Source: Vibrio neptunius
GTDB taxonomy: Bacteria; Pseudomonadota; Gammaproteobacteria; Enterobacterales; Vibrionaceae
Direction of reading: 5' to 3'
Assembly: GCF_000967495.1 (NCBI RefSeq)
Contig: NZ_JXXU01000044.1
Coordinates: forward strand, 1 to 64,000
Length of the DNA stretch: 64,000 bases
The notes beneath the pieces are model-generated. The model did not search any database. It was not told where the DNA came from and was given only the letters and a program-made list of their open reading frames with translations. Shown here one piece after another: positions 52,367-62,311 of this stretch. Positions within the stretch are counted from its first letter, which is position 1. Each line of letters begins with the position of its first letter. The translations under genes and the position numbers were made by a program.

Positions 52367-53233
52367 CTATCCCTTAATTACATCGGTGCGCATTTGGATG
52401 TTTTGTGCGTCAATCTGATGAAAACAAGTGGTAATTGCTTTGTATTCATTAAGGTTTTTAGCATGAGTGCCACCACATGGTATTTCAGCTATCTCGCCTT
52501 CACCAAGATCACATCTCCAATAACGTGAATCTGTTAACGCATCACCACAGCATTTTATCTCGATATCAGCTTCGACAGTTAACCATTGTGCTATCTGTTC
52601 ATTAACCCAGAATTGTATCTTTTCTAGATCAGCCAGCATGTCAGCGCTGTTTAATCCCCGCTTACGCAATGTTTTTCCCAGACGATATGTATCGATACAT
52701 TTATCTTCACTCACAAAGCTTGTCTCTTGGGCATAGCTGTTAAAGTCGTCGTACCCGTGTGGGTCTTTACGATCTGCCTCTTTACGCCAATAACCGTTTT
52801 CCACCAACACTTTGTTGAGCGCTAAATAGGCGAGATGCCCTGCACTATGACCTCGACTCAGCGCTTGCTGATACGGTTTGTCTACGACTAATGTGACCTC
52901 CTGCTGGACCTCAAAGTCTGTGAGCGATTTTTCTAGACAGTGAACAACAATAAATGCCCATCCCTCTTCATCACGTTTAACTGGGATTGTACTACCAACG
53001 TAGAGTTCATTGCTGTTGAGTTCGACGGCTCCAACCACACAATCAACCACCACGTGACCATCAATGGTGCCTTTGTCCGCGGGATGATCAGGCCAGATAT
53101 GGCTGACAGGATGAAATGGGGTCATTTCAGTGATGAGGTAAAGGTAATCTTGTCCCAATTCAATACGTTGAATCTGAGAAGTAAGCTGCCACATATCGTG
53201 ACAAAAGCGTGTAATTGTAGGGGTAACAGACAT
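52367..53233 (-). CDS. AlaX-like alanyl-tRNA editing domain protein
   Basis: A 288-residue protein of the free-standing editing-domain (AlaX/ThrRS-SAD) type. The two zinc-binding motifs are visible: SRGHSAGHLAYLAL (HxxxH) and IPCGGTHAKNLNEY (CxxxH). Such proteins hydrolyse mischarged Ser- or Gly-tRNA-Ala. The first 110 residues form the usual beta barrel. GGATAG precedes the ATG. It stands between the GGDEF gene and der, with a terminator of der just upstream. Confidence 0.85.
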   Translation of the reverse strand: MSVTPTITRFCHDMWQLTSQIQRIELGQDYLYLITEMTPFHPVSHIWPDHPADKGTIDGHVVVDCVVGAVELNSNELYVGSTIPVKRDEEGWAFIVVHCLEKSLTDFEVQQEVTLVVDKPYQQALSRGHSAGHLAYLALNKVLVENGYWRKEADRKDPHGYDDFNSYAQETSFVSEDKCIDTYRLGKTLRKRGLNSADMLADLEKIQFWVNEQIAQWLTVEADIEIKCCGDALTDSRYWRCDLGEGEIAEIPCGGTHAKNLNEYKAITTCFHQIDAQNIQMRTDVIKG

Positions 53234-53251
53234 CTCACTATCCTATATAAA

Positions 53252-53279
53252 AAAAGCGCCCTTATTTAAAGGCGCTTTT
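53252..53279 (-). terminator. Terminator of der
   Basis: AAAAGCGCC (53252-53260) and GGCGCTTTT (53271-53279) pair over 9 bp, with an A-run on the left that becomes a T-run on the minus strand. It lies 12 bp after the der stop. Confidence 0.8.
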
Positions 53280-53291
53280 CGTTGCTCTGCA

Positions 53292-54779
53292 TTATTTTTT
53301 TCGATTTTTCATCATGCTCATTAGGCGTTTACGTTTACGCTCTTGAGATAGGGTCATCTTATTCGATTTACCCTCAAATGGGTTGTCGCTGTTTTGGAAC
53401 TGGATACGAATCGGCGTTCCCATGATTTCCAATGACTTACGGTAGTAGTTCATCAGATAGCGCTTGTAAGAATCTGGTAGTTCATTTACTTGGTTACCGT
53501 GAATCACCACGATTGGTGGATTATAGCCACCTGCGTGTGCATATTTCAGCTTCACGCGACGGCCACGAACCAATGGTGGCTGGTGATCTTCGGTCGCCAT
53601 CTTCATTATCCGAGTCAGAACCGAAGTACCCACGCGAGTAGTCGCTGATTTATACGCTTCCTGAACAGACTCGAACAAGTGGCCAACACCAGTACCGTGA
53701 AGCGCAGAAATAAAGTGAATTCGAGCAAAATCAACGAAGCCAAGGCGACGATCTAGCTCTTTCTTCACATGCTCCTTCACATCCATATCCAGACCATCCC
53801 ACTTGTTTACTGCAAGTACAATTGATCGACCTGCATTAAGCGCAAAACCAAGCAGGCTTAGATCTTGGTCTGAGATGTTCTCACGAGCGTCGATAACCAG
53901 TAGGACAACGTTGGCGTCTTCCACTGCCTTCAACGTTTTAACTACAGAGAACTTTTCAACGGTTTCGTTGATACGCTTACGACGACGTACACCCGCAGTA
54001 TCGATAAGAACATACTCACGACCATCACGCTCCATAGGAATGTAGATAGAGTCACGAGTCGTGCCTGGCATATCGTAAACCACCACGCGCTCTTCACCGA
54101 GAATACGGTTAGTCAGGGTAGATTTACCTACGTTAGGACGACCAATAATCGCCAATTTTATCGGCTGATCTTGTAGACGTTTGAACTCTTCTTCCGCTTC
54201 TTCTTCGGTATAATCTAGTTTCTCTTCTTCTTCATCTACGAATTCAGTTAAGTCTTCGATTTCACCTTGTGCTTCTTGCGCCATTTTTTCAGCAAATGGA
54301 TTCAGAGCTCGGTCGATCAGTGCACCAACACCACGGCCATGAGCAGCAGCAATCTGGTACATGTTTTCAACACCTAACTGCCAGAAGTCAGCAGATGCTG
54401 CATCAGCATCAATACCATCAACCTTGTTCACAACAAGCATCGAAGGTTTTTCAATCTTGCGCAGGTGGTTAGAAATTGCAATATCAGCAGGGGTCAGGCC
54501 AGCACGACCATCGACCATAAACAGCACAACATCAGCTTCGTCAATCGCTGCTAATGATTGCTCAGCCATTTTGGTTTCAACACCTTCTTCAGTGCCATCA
54601 ATACCGCCAGTATCAATCACTATAAATTCATGCTCACCAAGCTTCGCTTGGCCATATTTACGGTCACGAGTTAAGCCAGGGAAATCCGCAACCAATGCGT
54701 CGCGAGTACGAGTCAATCGGTTAAACAACGTTGATTTTCCAACGTTTGGACGCCCTACTAGAGCAACAACAGGTACCAT
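53292..54779 (-). CDS. der: Ribosome-assembly GTPase Der (EngA)
   Basis: A 495-residue essential GTPase with two tandem G domains that acts in 50S subunit maturation. The first has GRPNVGKSTLFNRL near residue 8, DTGGID and NKVDG. The second has GRPNVGKSTLTNRI, DTAGVRRR and NKWDG. An acidic linker (EEEEKLDYTEEEAEEEFK) separates them and a KH-like domain with basic tail (LSQERKRKRLMSMMKNRKK) ends the protein. It is the last gene of the hisS-yfgM-bamB-der group. Confidence 0.97.
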   Translation of the reverse strand: MVPVVALVGRPNVGKSTLFNRLTRTRDALVADFPGLTRDRKYGQAKLGEHEFIVIDTGGIDGTEEGVETKMAEQSLAAIDEADVVLFMVDGRAGLTPADIAISNHLRKIEKPSMLVVNKVDGIDADAASADFWQLGVENMYQIAAAHGRGVGALIDRALNPFAEKMAQEAQGEIEDLTEFVDEEEEKLDYTEEEAEEEFKRLQDQPIKLAIIGRPNVGKSTLTNRILGEERVVVYDMPGTTRDSIYIPMERDGREYVLIDTAGVRRRKRINETVEKFSVVKTLKAVEDANVVLLVIDARENISDQDLSLLGFALNAGRSIVLAVNKWDGLDMDVKEHVKKELDRRLGFVDFARIHFISALHGTGVGHLFESVQEAYKSATTRVGTSVLTRIMKMATEDHQPPLVRGRRVKLKYAHAGGYNPPIVVIHGNQVNELPDSYKRYLMNYYRKSLEIMGTPIRIQFQNSDNPFEGKSNKMTLSQERKRKRLMSMMKNRKK

Positions 54780-54884
54780 AACAACCTCTACAATATTCTT
54801 TTCTTTATGTAGTTATAGGTAACAACTCAGCAGAGTCCACACTTTGAGCGCTTTACCTATAACCACATTAACTATGGGTATCTA

Positions 54885-54925
54885 AAACAAACAAACGGCT
54901 CCCAACTGTTACCAGCTAGGAGCCG
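54885..54925 (-). terminator. Probable terminator of bamB
   Basis: CGGCTCC (54896-54902) and GGAGCCG (54919-54925) form the stem, with a partly paired 16-base loop. The minus strand continues TTTGTTTGTTTT. It lies 22 bp after the bamB stop. Confidence 0.6.
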
Positions 54926-54946
54926 AATGTGAATTATATCACACGA

Positions 54947-56107
54947 TTACTTACTAATCGTCAGTTTCTTTACATCGCCATTACGAGTCACCGTGATATA
55001 ACCATCTGGGACAACAATTGGCGAGACAGCAAATCCACTGCTATTCACTTGCTGCTGCGCAACAAACTCACCAGTATCTCGATCTAGCCAATGTAAGTAA
55101 CCTTCGCCATCACCGACAACCAGGTATCCATCAATCAGTACAGGGGCAGTTAGGAGACGATGTTCAAGCAACTCATTACTCCAAAGTTCCGTGCCACTGC
55201 GAGCATCAACAGCAACTAGATAATCTTTGTCTGTCACCATATATAAACGACTACCGTCACTCGCAAGATCTGTGGACGAAGAATATTTACGCTTCCAGAC
55301 AGAGTTACCAGAGCGCAGATCAATAGCGGTTAGCTGACCATTGTAACCCACAATATACAGCGTGCTACCAAGAACAAGTGGAGAAGCATCCACATCAACT
55401 AAGCGATCAATTTCAGTAGCACCTTGTGGTGTACCGATTGGCTGTTGCCAAATCAACTGGCCACGTTCTGCAATCGCAGCCGCTAAACGACCGCTTGCTG
55501 TTCCCCAGAACACACCACCAGAAACCGTCACAGGAGCACTGTTACCTCGCAAAGTAAGACTCGGTACTTCGGTACTAATCGTCCATTTGGTGTCACCTGT
55601 TGCCTGATCCAGAGCAATCAACATACCAGTGGCCGTGTGAACAATGACTAAGTTACTTTCCGTTGCAGGTGACGCTAACACTTCACCATCAACATCAACA
55701 CGCCAGTTCACTTCACCATTTTCTTCGTTCAGCGCAATGACCTGACCATTTTCACTACCAATAAAAATTTGGTTGTAACCCGCCGTAATGCCACCAGATA
55801 GTCGAGCTGGAACATTCTGCTCGAGGTTTTGTTGCCACAAAGTGCTGCCATTGTCAGGATTCAGTGCTTTTACAATACCGTCACGGCTTGCAACAAAGAC
55901 TTTTTTATAAGCGTATTCTGGAGACAGTTTAGAGAAATAATTGGCTACACCATCTCCGACACTTACCACCCATTCGCTTTTCGGGGTGAATTCGCTGTTA
56001 ACCTGTGGCACGGGCGCCATCACGATGGTGTCTTCTTCACTGGCACAACCCGCTAACAGGCCCAGTATCGCAGCAGTAGTGAGTGCTTTTTTCAGCATTT
56101 TATTCAT
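54947..56107 (-). CDS. bamB: Outer-membrane protein assembly factor BamB
   Basis: A 386-residue lipoprotein of the BAM complex that helps insert beta-barrel proteins in the outer membrane. The lipobox LLAGC puts the lipidated Cys at residue 21. The rest is an eight-bladed beta propeller of PQQ-like repeats (DGIVKALNPDNGSTLWQQ, NGQVIALNEENGEVNWR, DYLVAVDARSGTELWS). The ATG at 56107 gives a usual signal peptide; four upstream codons overlap yfgM. It is co-transcribed with yfgM and possibly hisS. Confidence 0.96.
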   Translation of the reverse strand: MNKMLKKALTTAAILGLLAGCASEEDTIVMAPVPQVNSEFTPKSEWVVSVGDGVANYFSKLSPEYAYKKVFVASRDGIVKALNPDNGSTLWQQNLEQNVPARLSGGITAGYNQIFIGSENGQVIALNEENGEVNWRVDVDGEVLASPATESNLVIVHTATGMLIALDQATGDTKWTISTEVPSLTLRGNSAPVTVSGGVFWGTASGRLAAAIAERGQLIWQQPIGTPQGATEIDRLVDVDASPLVLGSTLYIVGYNGQLTAIDLRSGNSVWKRKYSSSTDLASDGSRLYMVTDKDYLVAVDARSGTELWSNELLEHRLLTAPVLIDGYLVVGDGEGYLHWLDRDTGEFVAQQQVNSSGFAVSPIVVPDGYITVTRNGDVKKLTISK

Positions 56108-56118
56108 GCACAGCACCA

Positions 56119-56733
56119 TTACTTAGCCAGATCATCCAGTTTCATTTGTAACGTTTGGCTACCATCATCTGCTTGTTGCGCTTCAGTATATGCAGCATAA
56201 GCCCCTTCTGTATCGCCTTTACGCTGAAGAATATCACCTTTAAGCTCAGCTACTCGGCCAACCCAGCCTTCATCAGTGATGGCTGACAAGTCAGAAATCG
56301 CCGCATCAAATTGACCTTGCTCCGCTTTCAAGCGCGCAAGGCGGAAAGAAATAACTGAAGTTAGAGCTTGATCATCCGTCGCTGTTTTTGCCCACTCTAG
56401 TTGTGCGAGTGCTTCATCTAAGTTCCCCGCTTCAACCTGAACCTTCGCCAATTGTAATGCTGCCAATACCGCATACTGAGTCTCTTTGTTAGCATCAATG
56501 AAGCTTTGAAGAGCACCTTCACCCTCAGCACCTTTGGCCGCCAATTCCTGAACCGCTTGGGTGTAACTTTCAGATGCAGCTTCTTGCGCCTGGGTCATCG
56601 TATCTTGATAATAGCGCCAACCAAATAGACCACCTAAGCCGATAACCGCACCAAAGATCACGGCTTTACCGTTCTCTTTCCACCAATCTTTGATCGCTTC
56701 TACTTGTTGTTCTTCAGTATCGTAGAGTTCCAC
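56119..56733 (-). CDS. yfgM: YfgM, ancillary SecYEG translocon subunit
   Basis: A 204-residue inner-membrane protein with one helix (AVIFGAVIGLGGLFGWRYY, about 24-42) and a periplasmic TPR-like domain (LDEALAQLEWAKTATDDQ, FDAAISDLSAITDEGW). In E. coli YfgM sits at the translocon with PpiD and passes substrates to periplasmic chaperones. Position between hisS and bamB is conserved. Confidence 0.94.
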   Translation of the reverse strand: MELYDTEEQQVEAIKDWWKENGKAVIFGAVIGLGGLFGWRYYQDTMTQAQEAASESYTQAVQELAAKGAEGEGALQSFIDANKETQYAVLAALQLAKVQVEAGNLDEALAQLEWAKTATDDQALTSVISFRLARLKAEQGQFDAAISDLSAITDEGWVGRVAELKGDILQRKGDTEGAYAAYTEAQQADDGSQTLQMKLDDLAK

Positions 56734-56794
56734 TTCCTGTCCTCTTAAATCTAAAAAGTGGTGACTATAATCACCACTTCAAATTTGAATGCGT

Positions 56795-58063
56795 TTAAAC
56801 CAACTCTGCCAGCTTAGCTGCTACGTCTGCTTGGCCGTAAGTTTCTTGAGTGCCGCCAATCAAGTCTTTCAGTACCACAGTGTTATCTGCGACTTCGTTC
56901 TCACCAAGAACTAGTGCCACCGCTGCACCGACCTTGTCAGCACGCTTAAATTGTTTCTTAAAGTTACCACCACCAAAGTGGCTCATAACACGTAATCCAG
57001 TGACTTGTTCACGTAGTGATTCGGCTAGCTTCATACCCGCGAGCATTGTACCTTCGCCTGCCGTTACCACATAAACATCAACGCTACGACGAACTTCTGT
57101 GAGCTCTAACGTTTCTAGCATGAGAACCAAACGCTCCAGGCCCATTGCAAAGCCAACTGCAGGTGTTGCTTTTCCGCCTAACTGTTCGACTAGACCATCG
57201 TAACGACCACCACCACATACGGTGCCCTGCGCACCCAAGCTTTCTGTAATCCACTCAAACACCGTACGATTGTAGTAATCAAGACCGCGAACCAGACGCT
57301 CGTTAACTGTGTATTCGATACCTGCCGCGTCAAGAAGTTCACAAAGACCTGCAAAATGTTGTTTTGATTCTTCGCCAAGGTAATCAGATAAACGTGGTGC
57401 ATCACCTAGAATCGCTTGTACATCTGGGTTCTTAGTATCCAGTACACGCAGCGGGTTAGTGTGCATACGACGTTTACAATCGTCATCCAGAATGTCAATG
57501 TGTTGCTCTAGGAAGGCAATCAGTGCAGTGCGGTAGTTCGCGCGATCTTCCAGTGAACCAATTGAGTTCAGCTCTAGACGAACATGCTTATCAATACCAA
57601 GCTCACGCCATAGACGAGCCGTCATCATGATAAGTTCTGCATCAACATCTGGGCCGTCTAGACCAAATACCTCAACACCACATTGGTGGAATTGACGGTA
57701 ACGACCTTTTTGTGGACGCTCGTGACGGAACATTGGACCCATGTACCATAGGCGCTGCTCATCACGGTTGAGCAGGCTGTTTTCAATACAAGAACGTACA
57801 CAGCCAGCCGTGCCCTCTGGGCGAAGGGTTAAGCTGTCGCCGTTGCGGTCTTCAAATGTGTACATCTCTTTTTCAACCACATCGGTCACTTCACCGATAG
57901 CGCGACTGAATAGATGAGTCATCTCAACGATTGGCATGCGCACTTCGTTGTAACCGTAGGCGCTGATTACGTTCTTCACTGTGTTCTCAAGTTTCTGCCA
58001 CAGTGGTGATTGAGTTGGAAGGCAGTCGTTCATGCCTCGAATTGCTTGGATTTTCTTTGCCAC
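56795..58063 (-). CDS. hisS: Histidyl-tRNA synthetase
   Basis: A 422-residue class II synthetase. Motif 2 is FRHERPQKGRYRQFHQCGVE, and the histidine-A region RGLDYYNRTVFEW and motif 3 VGFAMGLERLVLML are present, followed by the anticodon-binding domain (VYVVTAGEGTML). The start codon is GTG (MAKKIQAIRGMND). It lies 48 bp downstream of ispG in the conserved rodZ-ispG-hisS order. Confidence 0.98.
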   Translation of the reverse strand: MAKKIQAIRGMNDCLPTQSPLWQKLENTVKNVISAYGYNEVRMPIVEMTHLFSRAIGEVTDVVEKEMYTFEDRNGDSLTLRPEGTAGCVRSCIENSLLNRDEQRLWYMGPMFRHERPQKGRYRQFHQCGVEVFGLDGPDVDAELIMMTARLWRELGIDKHVRLELNSIGSLEDRANYRTALIAFLEQHIDILDDDCKRRMHTNPLRVLDTKNPDVQAILGDAPRLSDYLGEESKQHFAGLCELLDAAGIEYTVNERLVRGLDYYNRTVFEWITESLGAQGTVCGGGRYDGLVEQLGGKATPAVGFAMGLERLVLMLETLELTEVRRSVDVYVVTAGEGTMLAGMKLAESLREQVTGLRVMSHFGGGNFKKQFKRADKVGAAVALVLGENEVADNTVVLKDLIGGTQETYGQADVAAKLAELV

Positions 58064-58111
58064 AGTTATCTACCGTAAAAAATAGTTACCGTAATTTGGG
58101 TTACGTTGAGA

Positions 58112-59230
58112 TTAATCTTGTACTTTGACGTCGATGCGGTTTGCTTCGTCTAATGTTGAAGCTTTTGCGCGAATTTTAGCTTCTAGCTGGTCAACAAGGT
58201 CGTTATTGTCAAAACGCTCTTTCTGACGTTTACCGTCTTCGTAGAATGCGCTCTTCTTGTTACTTCCTGCTAAGCCTAAATGAGACACTTCTGCTTCACC
58301 CGGACCATTGACCACACAGCCAATAATGGACACATCCATCGGCGTAATCACGTCTTCTAGACGCTGCTCTAGTGCATTCACTGTACCGATCACATCAAAT
58401 TCTTGGCGCGAACAGCTTGGGCAAGCAATAAAGTTAATACCGCGAGAGCGAATACGTAGCGACTTTAGAATATCAAAACCGACTTTGATCTCTTCAACAG
58501 GATCCGCCGCAAGAGAGATACGCAGCGTGTCGCCAATTCCTTCTGCCAACAGCATCCCGAGACCAACAGAAGATTTTACCGCGCCAGCTCGTGCGCCGCC
58601 TGCTTCAGTAATACCTAAGTGAAGCGGCTGATCGATCTTCTTCGCTAGTAAACGATAGGAATCGACAGCAAGGAAAACATCTGAAGCTTTCACACTGACT
58701 TTAAACTGGTCGAAGTTAAGACGATCAAGAATATCGACATGACGCATCGCAGACTCTACCAACGCCTCTGGAGTTGGTTCACCGTACTTCATCTGAATGT
58801 CTTTTTCTAGCGAGCCACCATTCACGCCGATGCGAATCGGAATGTTTTTGTCGCGCGCACAGTCAACCACTGAGCGGATACGGTCTTCGTTACCGATATT
58901 GCCCGGATTGATACGTAAACAGTCTACGCCGTACTCCGCCACTTTTAGCGCGATACGATAGTCAAAATGAATATCCGCTACGAGTGGGATGTTCACTTGC
59001 TGCTTAATCTGTTTGAATGCTTCCGCAGCATCCATGGTAGGCACAGATACGCGAACGATATCAGCACCGACATTTTCCAGTGATTTAATTTGAGCAACAG
59101 TCGCTTCAACGTCTGTTGTTCTAGTGTTAGTCATCGACTGCACAGCAATCGGTGCACCGTCACCAATAGGTACGTCGCCCACATGGATACGAGTCGATGG
59201 GCGACGTTTGATAGGAGATTCGTATTGCAT
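58112..59230 (-). CDS. ispG: 4-hydroxy-3-methylbut-2-enyl diphosphate synthase
   Basis: A 372-residue iron-sulfur enzyme, the penultimate step of the MEP isoprenoid pathway. The TIM barrel starts RRPSTRIHVGDVPIGDGAPI and IAVQSMTNTRTTDVEAT. Cluster cysteines lie in FIACPSCSRQEFD and GCVVNGPGEA. It starts 9 bp after rodZ, so it is probably co-transcribed with it. Confidence 0.98.
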   Translation of the reverse strand: MQYESPIKRRPSTRIHVGDVPIGDGAPIAVQSMTNTRTTDVEATVAQIKSLENVGADIVRVSVPTMDAAEAFKQIKQQVNIPLVADIHFDYRIALKVAEYGVDCLRINPGNIGNEDRIRSVVDCARDKNIPIRIGVNGGSLEKDIQMKYGEPTPEALVESAMRHVDILDRLNFDQFKVSVKASDVFLAVDSYRLLAKKIDQPLHLGITEAGGARAGAVKSSVGLGMLLAEGIGDTLRISLAADPVEEIKVGFDILKSLRIRSRGINFIACPSCSRQEFDVIGTVNALEQRLEDVITPMDVSIIGCVVNGPGEAEVSHLGLAGSNKKSAFYEDGKRQKERFDNNDLVDQLEAKIRAKASTLDEANRIDVKVQD

Positions 59231-59239
59231 AGTAATTTT

Positions 59240-60256
59240 TTAAGGTAAGTTGAATCTTGCTACTTTGCCTGAAGTATACCCAGAAAGGTCGACAGGTTCA
59301 CTCGCTAATGTCATTGAAACGTTTTCAGGAGCACCCAAAATCACTTTATAAGGCCTTTCACCGCTCACTTGTAAATCTTGACCTGCTTTCTTAATACCTG
59401 TCGCTAGCGTTTTACCTGTTGCATCTTTTACCTGAATCCAGCAGTCATCAATGAATGACATTTCAAGCAAATTAGCCACGATGGCAGGTGGAGAAGTCTC
59501 AACAACGTTATTCTCTTGTTGATTCGGTTCCACAGCGGCAACCGGGTCAGCAGCTTCTCTGCTCACTGTTTCGGCTTTCACTGGCTCATTCACCTGCTGC
59601 ACTGTTTCAATTGACGGTTCAACAACTTCTGAGTCAGGCTCTGACACCCCGACTTGTACTGGAGTTGTTACTTCTTCAAGCGGTTGTTCAACAACTGGCT
59701 TTGTCTCTACCGAATCATTAATTAGGCTTGGCTCAACCGCTGTAAAATCCAACTCACTATTTTCAGCCAGTTCTTGCTCTATCTTCTTTTCTTGTTCAGT
59801 CACAGCGGTCAGTTCAACAACACTGTTCTCTTGATTTTGCCACCACCAAACAGAAGAGATACCTACGATAATGGCAAAAATACCCCATGTGAGGGTCATA
59901 ATGCGGCTATCATGCTTTTCTTTGTTGGTCTTTTGAGAAAAGCTTTGCATCTCGTGTTCTTCATACTGTGCCTCACCGCAATCGTCTAGTGCGCACAACA
60001 CCACAGATTCTTTGATACCGACAACGCGAGCATAAGAACGCAGATAACCACGAGTGAAGGTCGCCACCTGCTCACTCTCAAACTGATTAGATTCGATGTT
60101 TTCGATAATAGAGCGACGTAGACGTAATCGATCAGCCACTTGCTGCTGTGTAAGCCCAAGTTCTTCTCGTTTTCGTTTTAAAAGCGTACCCGCTTCAATT
60201 CTTTCGATATTGTTATCTTCTTCAACCGGTGTCTTTGTTTGCTGTTCAGCACTCAT
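59240..60256 (-). CDS. rodZ: Cell-shape protein RodZ
   Basis: A 338-residue bitopic membrane protein that links MreB to the elongasome. The N-terminal helix-turn-helix domain (LKRKREELGLTQQQVADRLR, LRRSIIENIE) binds MreB. A membrane helix follows (MTLTWGIFAIIVGISSVWWW, near residue 115), then a long Glu/Val/Pro-rich periplasmic linker and a beta-rich C-terminal DUF4115 domain (FIDDCWIQVKDATGKTLATG). The ATG at 60256 is preferred over a start 14 codons upstream. Confidence 0.95.
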   Translation of the reverse strand: MSAEQQTKTPVEEDNNIERIEAGTLLKRKREELGLTQQQVADRLRLRRSIIENIESNQFESEQVATFTRGYLRSYARVVGIKESVVLCALDDCGEAQYEEHEMQSFSQKTNKEKHDSRIMTLTWGIFAIIVGISSVWWWQNQENSVVELTAVTEQEKKIEQELAENSELDFTAVEPSLINDSVETKPVVEQPLEEVTTPVQVGVSEPDSEVVEPSIETVQQVNEPVKAETVSREAADPVAAVEPNQQENNVVETSPPAIVANLLEMSFIDDCWIQVKDATGKTLATGIKKAGQDLQVSGERPYKVILGAPENVSMTLASEPVDLSGYTSGKVARFNLP

Positions 60257-60578
60257 TTTTATACTGTCTCTTTTCAGGGGATACCAAACCAATTGCACAT
60301 TTGTTGTTTTTCGTTAGTGGTGCTGGTTTTGTTCAGAATCCAAAATCTTTGAGGATGATACCTCACCATATTATGCAAAAGTGCTTCGCTCAAATCTAAG
60401 AGGCATTAACCCTAAAGCACTAAAGTTTAATTCTAATAGATATCAGAGATGAAACAACATAGAAAAGGCGCATAAATTACAAGCAGCTCAAGGTTTTTCC
60501 TGATTTTGACATTATTTAGCAATACCAATTTACAAAAAAGCCAGAGCAGAGCTCTGGCTTTTTTGTCAAAACACTCGA
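60257..60578. other. Intergenic region between rlmN and rodZ
   Basis: A 322-bp gap carrying the rlmN terminator (60534-60564) and presumably the promoter of the rodZ-ispG-hisS operon. No small gene was found. A short upstream extension of the rodZ frame is not considered coding. Confidence 0.6.
60534..60564 (-). terminator. Terminator of rlmN
   Basis: AAAAAAGCCAGAGC (60534-60547), loop AGA, GCTCTGGCTTTTTT (60551-60564): a perfect 14-bp bidirectional intrinsic terminator, 15 bp after the rlmN stop. Confidence 0.92.
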
Positions 60579-61703
60579 TTAGACTGCTTTAACGTCAATG
60601 GTTTCACCTTTTGCCGCTCGAAGCATTGCAGTCCGTTTAGTACGATCGATAACATCCCCAACCAACTGACCACAAGCTGCATCAATATCATCACCTCGCG
60701 TCTTGCGCACAGTGACAGTATGGTCGTACTGCATCAACGTTTTCTGGAAACGGTCAATGCGTGAGTTACTTGGCTTTTTGTAAGGGGACCCCGGGTAAGG
60801 GTTAAACGGGATCAGGTTGATCTTACATGGTGTATCTTTCATCAGCTCCGCCAATTCACGTGCATGGTCCATATCATCGTTCACATGGTCCAGTAGCACG
60901 TATTCCACGGTCACTTTACCGCGGTTCGCATTGGAAGAAGCAATGTAACGACGTACCGATGCTAAGAAATCTTGAATATCCCAACGGTCGTTGATGGGCA
61001 TGATTTCACTGCGCAGCTTATCGTTTGGTGCGTGAAGAGAGATTGCCAACGCGACATCAATTTGACCTGTCATTTGATCTAGACCCGATACCACACCAGA
61101 AGTCGATACCGTGACGCGACGTTTCGATAGACCAAAACCTAGATCATCCAACATCAACTCCAGTGCTGGGATCAGGTTTTTCATGTTTAGCAGTGGCTCA
61201 CCCATACCCATCATCACAACGTTAGTGATAGGGCGACGGCCAGTCTCTTTTTCCAAACCGATTTCACGTGCTGCACGCCACACCTGACCAATAATCTCAG
61301 AGACTTTCAGGTTACGGTTAAAGCCTTGCTGAGCGGTGGAACAGAACTTACATTCCAATGCACAACCTACCTGAGACGACACACACAAAGTCGCACGATC
61401 ATCTTCAGGAATATAAACCGTTTCTACGTCCTGGTCGCCAACCTTCATCGCCCACTTAATTGTGCCGTCTGAAGAGTGTTGAGCTTCCGCCACCACAGGG
61501 GCTTTAATCTCACAGCGATGGATCAGCTTCTCACGCAGCTTCTTGTTAATGTTAGTCATTTTCTCGAAGTCATCGACACCAAAATGGTAGATCCACTTCA
61601 TCACCTGCTCGGCACGAAATGCTTTCTCACCAAGCTCTTCAGCAAAAAACTTGCGCATTCCTTGGCGATCAAAGTCGAGTAGATTGATTTTTTCAGTGGT
61701 CAT
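60579..61703 (-). CDS. rlmN: Dual-specificity rRNA/tRNA methyltransferase RlmN
   Basis: A 374-residue radical-SAM enzyme that methylates C2 of A2503 in 23S rRNA and A37 of some tRNAs. The cluster motif CxxxCxxC reads GCALECKFCSTAQQG. The acceptor Cys lies in the C-terminal DIDAACGQLVGD. GMGEPLLNMKNLIPALELM is also conserved. Length and motifs are intact. Confidence 0.97.
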   Translation of the reverse strand: MTTEKINLLDFDRQGMRKFFAEELGEKAFRAEQVMKWIYHFGVDDFEKMTNINKKLREKLIHRCEIKAPVVAEAQHSSDGTIKWAMKVGDQDVETVYIPEDDRATLCVSSQVGCALECKFCSTAQQGFNRNLKVSEIIGQVWRAAREIGLEKETGRRPITNVVMMGMGEPLLNMKNLIPALELMLDDLGFGLSKRRVTVSTSGVVSGLDQMTGQIDVALAISLHAPNDKLRSEIMPINDRWDIQDFLASVRRYIASSNANRGKVTVEYVLLDHVNDDMDHARELAELMKDTPCKINLIPFNPYPGSPYKKPSNSRIDRFQKTLMQYDHTVTVRKTRGDDIDAACGQLVGDVIDRTKRTAMLRAAKGETIDVKAV

Positions 61704-61840
61704 GTGGCCTCACGAAACGACGTAACATTAATTAAGGGCGCGAATTGTACAGCCTTTATTCAGCGACAACAAGAGTTCTAACACCCTGTATTTTTTAAGG
61801 CATTAATATCTCAGTGATTAAATTTTATACAAAAACAATC

Positions 61841-61861
61841 AACCCGCCAAATCGGCGGGTT
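61841..61861 (-). terminator. Terminator of csdE
   Basis: AACCCGCC (61841-61848) pairs with GGCGGGTT (61854-61861). On the minus strand GATTGTTTTTG follows. It lies 5 bp after the csdE stop. Confidence 0.65.
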
Positions 61862-61865
61862 GCGG

Positions 61866-62294
61866 TTAACGGGAGACTTGTTTTATCTGCTCAACAATCG
61901 CTTTTAAACCATTGCCTCGCGATGGACTGAGATGAGCAATGAGACCCAATTTTTCAAAGTACTCATCAATATTGAATGCCTGAATTTCTTCGCTGGTTTT
62001 GCCATCATAAGCCGCCATAACGAGCGCAATAAGGCCTCGCACAATACGTGCGTCGGAGTCTGCGCAAAAATGCCACACACCATCAAGATTTTCACTCACT
62101 AGCCAAACCTGGCTTTCACAGCCTGAAACCGTGACTTGCTCAGACTTCAGCTCATCGGGCATCACAGGAAGTTTCTTTCCCCACTGAATGACCTGACGAT
62201 AACGTTCTTCCCAGCCTTTAAAGCCTTGCATAGTCGTAACGATGTCTTCTGATTGAATATCAGTGCCAAAAGGTGACTGTGGGAATGAGGGCAT
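61866..62294 (-). CDS. csdE: SufE-like sulfur acceptor CsdE
   Basis: A 142-residue SufE-family protein that accepts persulfide from a cysteine desulfurase and passes it on. The acceptor Cys lies in VTVSGCESQVWLV. The ATG at 62294 has GGAG upstream and replaces an in-frame start four codons earlier. It follows tcdA, as csdE and csdL do in E. coli, where CsdA-CsdE-CsdL form a sulfur relay linked to tRNA ct6A. The csdA gene is not in the window. Confidence 0.92.
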   Translation of the reverse strand: MPSFPQSPFGTDIQSEDIVTTMQGFKGWEERYRQVIQWGKKLPVMPDELKSEQVTVSGCESQVWLVSENLDGVWHFCADSDARIVRGLIALVMAAYDGKTSEEIQAFNIDEYFEKLGLIAHLSPSRGNGLKAIVEQIKQVSR

Positions 62295-62311
62295 AATAAT
62301 CTCCAAACGAA